Shown here: piece after piece, positions 4,668 through 6,340 of the stretch
How positions within the stretch are numbered: the stretch's first letter is position 1
Layout: every line of letters begins with the position of its first letter
Origin: Deltaproteobacteria bacterium
GTDB lineage: Bacteria; Desulfobacterota; Binatia; Binatales; Binataceae
Length of the DNA: 6,340 bases
Assembly: GCA_021780585.1 (NCBI GenBank)
Contig: JAJXYM010000007.1
Location: 1-6,340 of the forward strand
Direction: 5' to 3'
Notes under the pieces: generated by a model
Databases searched by the model: none
The model's input: the letters and a program-made list of their open reading frames with translations, nothing else
Told to the model about the DNA's origin: nothing
Position numbers and translations under genes: made by a program

Positions 4668-6218
4668 TCAGGCCTCGGCCGGCCTGCGCGCGTGCAATTC
4701 CTTGCGCAGGATTTTGCCCAGCGCGTTCTTCGGCAGTTCAGGGATAAACTCGACCGCTTCCGGCCGCTTGAAGCTTGCCAGCCGCGTGCGGCAGAACTCC
4801 TGAATATCCCTGAAGTCGGCCCGCTGACCCTCGCGCAGGACGACAAAGGCCTTCACCGTCTGGCCCCATTCGACCGACGGTTCGCCGATTACCGCGGCCT
4901 CTTCAACCGCCGGATGGCTCATCAGGACGGTTTCGATCTCCGCCGGCGCGATATTCTCGCCGCCCCGGATAATCATGTCGTCCTTGCGCCCGGCGAAGAA
5001 GATATAGCCTTCGTGATCGAGCCAGCCGAGGTCGCCGGTGGCGCGCCAGCCGTCGGCCAATGCGGCGTCGTCCTTGCGGCCGGCGTAGCCCTTCATGATA
5101 CGCGGAGTGCGGATAATGATTTCGCCGACCTGGCCGGCGTCGAGGAATTTGCCGTCCTCGTCGCGCACGCGCACTTCGACGTCGGGCAGCGGCTTGCCGA
5201 TCGAATTGAGCCGCTTCAGCTTGAGCTCGACCTGTTCCGGCGTGCCTTCAATCCGATGGTCGTCGGGGCCGAGCACGGTCAGCGACGAGGTGGTCTCGGT
5301 CTGCCCGTAGGCGTTGACGAAGCCGACGGTTTTGGGAAACGCCTCGATCGCCCGCCGAATCACCGCAACCGGCATCGGCGCGCCGCCGTAGGCGAGATTG
5401 GTCAGCGAGGAAAAATCGCACTTCGGAAAGGTCGGATCGTCGAGCAACTGCTTCATCATCGTGGGCACGACGAAGGCGTGGGTGACCTTTTCCCGCCGCA
5501 CCAGTTCGAGCCAGTTGCGCGGATCGAACTGCGGCATCACGACCATCTTCCGGCCGGTCCACAGATTCGTCATCATCGCGGTGGTGCCGGCGATATGGTA
5601 AAACGGCGCGCATACCAGAAAGACGCCCCGTTCGGTGCCGTCCGCCATCTCGACATTCGCCGTAACGTAGGCGGTGAAGTCGTGAAAGCTCAGCATCACG
5701 CCCTTGGGCAGTGACGTGGTGCCGCTGGTGTACATCAGCACCGACACGTCCTCTTCCTCGATCTCCGTTTCGTTTTCGTCCGGCTCGACATCGGCGGCAA
5801 GGTGCGCAAGGCGGGCGATTCCGCCGTCGCTCTCGCCGATCGATATGCATTTGATCCCATTGAGCTTCGGATGAATCCGTTTGACCAGATCGATATAGCG
5901 ATCGCCGACCAGCAGCAGGCGGGCGTTCGCGGTATTGATCATGTATTCGAGTTCCGGTTCCTTGGCGCGATAATTGAGCGGCAGAAAGGTCAGCCCGGCC
6001 TTGGCGGCGGCGTAATAGCTCGCAATATAAAGATGCGAGTTGGTGTCGAGGATCGCCAGCACGTCGCGCGGCTTGAGGCCCTCGCGCCGGAAGACGGCGG
6101 TGAGCCGGGCGACCAGATCGTTCAATTCGGCATAGGTGAGCCGATTTTGCCCAAAGACGACAATTTCCTGTTCGGGCGCGATCGAGCCGGGGATCGAGAT
6201 GAAGTTCACGGTGTTCAC
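4668..6218 (-). CDS. AMP-forming acyl-CoA ligase (ANL superfamily)
   Basis: A 516-residue adenylate-forming ligase. It activates a carboxylic acid with ATP to acyl-AMP and then forms the CoA thioester, in the cytoplasm. Motifs in order: P-loop MYTSGTTSLPKG (162-173, with Ser where Gly is more common after GTT), APFYHIAG (204-211), YGGAPMP (277-283), AYGQTETT (303-310), WRATGDLGW (391-399, Asp396 binding the ribose), the hinge GRKDDMIIRGGENI (410-423), and the C-terminal PKNALGK with catalytic Lys502. Length and both domains are complete. The close match to medium/long-chain fatty acid and aryl-acid ligases does not fix the substrate. The start is GTG at 6218 with AGGAGG upstream. The stop codon of a possible upstream frame overlaps the GTG. 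The next gene, a crotonase, follows after 18 bases, suggesting joint work on one acyl-CoA pathway, possibly fatty or aromatic acid breakdown. Confidence 0.95.
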   Translation of the reverse strand: MNTVNFISIPGSIAPEQEIVVFGQNRLTYAELNDLVARLTAVFRREGLKPRDVLAILDTNSHLYIASYYAAAKAGLTFLPLNYRAKEPELEYMINTANARLLLVGDRYIDLVKRIHPKLNGIKCISIGESDGGIARLAHLAADVEPDENETEIEEEDVSVLMYTSGTTSLPKGVMLSFHDFTAYVTANVEMADGTERGVFLVCAPFYHIAGTTAMMTNLWTGRKMVVMPQFDPRNWLELVRREKVTHAFVVPTMMKQLLDDPTFPKCDFSSLTNLAYGGAPMPVAVIRRAIEAFPKTVGFVNAYGQTETTSSLTVLGPDDHRIEGTPEQVELKLKRLNSIGKPLPDVEVRVRDEDGKFLDAGQVGEIIIRTPRIMKGYAGRKDDAALADGWRATGDLGWLDHEGYIFFAGRKDDMIIRGGENIAPAEIETVLMSHPAVEEAAVIGEPSVEWGQTVKAFVVLREGQRADFRDIQEFCRTRLASFKRPEAVEFIPELPKNALGKILRKELHARRPAEA

Positions 6219-6340
6219 GGACTGATTAACCTCCTGCGCGGCGCTGGCCGCATGGCCGCCGCCTTCCCCAACGGCGCCGTCAAAAAATTGTCGAGTCGGG
6301 CCGCGAGCCGGCGCTCAAGGTCGAGACCGGCCGCCAAAGT
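6215..6340 (-). CDS. Possible C-terminal fragment of an upstream gene, cut by the window edge
   Basis: From the right edge one minus-strand frame stays open for 41 codons and ends in TGA at 6215-6217, overlapping the GTG start of the ligase (GTGA), a common arrangement in operons. The other two minus-strand frames meet stops within about 20 codons. The translated end contains AGLDLERRLAARLDNFL and finishes with the basic RPAPRRRLISP. I recognise no family. In GC-rich DNA a 41-codon open frame can occur by chance, so this is tentative. If it is not coding, the 122 bases before the ligase hold only the ribosome site and no convincing promoter. Confidence 0.4.
   Translation of the reverse strand, partial: TLAAGLDLERRLAARLDNFLTAPLGKAAAMRPAPRRRLISP
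6230..6235 (-). promoter_or_regulatory. Ribosome binding site for the acyl-CoA ligase
   Basis: AGGAGG on the minus strand, 11 bases before the GTG start at 6218. The spacing is a little long, but no other start codon lies nearer in frame, and the only downstream option (GTG, fourth codon) would be 20 bases away. Confidence 0.65.

Noticed and set aside
4692..5714. Plus-strand open frame of about 340 codons opposite the acyl-CoA ligase
   Set aside because: Antisense to a complete ligase with all its motifs; composition typical of a shadow frame.
6219..6340. TTGACG on the minus strand considered as a -35 for the acyl-CoA ligase
   Set aside because: No AT-containing -10 at 16-19 bases; the region downstream is entirely GC-rich, and the frame may be coding.

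Overview
The window looks like chromosomal DNA of a GC-rich, metabolically versatile bacterium. Most of it has the strong third-position G/C bias of a genome near 65-70% GC. A medium-chain/aromatic-type acyl-CoA ligase, a divergent crotonase, a GlsB-type stress membrane protein and a desulforedoxin-like Fe protein would fit a soil or sediment lineage such as deltaproteobacterial-grade groups (for example Binatota-like). No marker gene fixes the taxonomy, so this is a guess. There are no rRNA or tRNA genes, CRISPR arrays or transposases.

Layout. Positions 1-474 hold a small secreted protein of unknown function on the minus strand. It is divergent from a plus-strand radical SAM protein of the spore-photoproduct-lyase-like family (561-1403), whose Fe-S cysteine motif has unusual spacing (CX7CX2C). 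Seven bases after that gene the composition changes abruptly to AT-richer DNA. Two overlapping plus-strand genes follow: a two-helix membrane protein resembling DUF4760 proteins (1411-2091) and a SET-domain protein methyltransferase with a complete post-SET zinc cysteine set (2057-2647). The low-GC character fades about one third of the way into the SET gene. This pair looks like acquired accessory DNA and is the most unusual part of the window.

From 2652 to the right edge everything is on the minus strand. In order of transcription (right to left) these are: a possible C-terminal fragment of an upstream gene (6215-6340), an AMP-forming acyl-CoA ligase (4668-6218), a crotonase-fold protein that lacks the catalytic residues of enoyl-CoA hydratase (3813-4649), a 39-residue stand-alone desulforedoxin-like protein (3658-3777), a NodB-type polysaccharide deacetylase with Asn in place of the metal-binding Asp (2944-3597), and a GlsB/YeaQ/YmgE membrane protein (2652-2909). 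Gaps of 18-60 bases make one transcript possible. The ligase and crotonase plausibly act on the same acyl-CoA pool. The last three genes look like a looser stress and envelope group.

The observations most worth following are the membrane protein-SET pair in the low-GC island, the tiny desulforedoxin-like gene that automated calling can miss, the catalytically stripped crotonase, and the CX7CX2C radical SAM motif.
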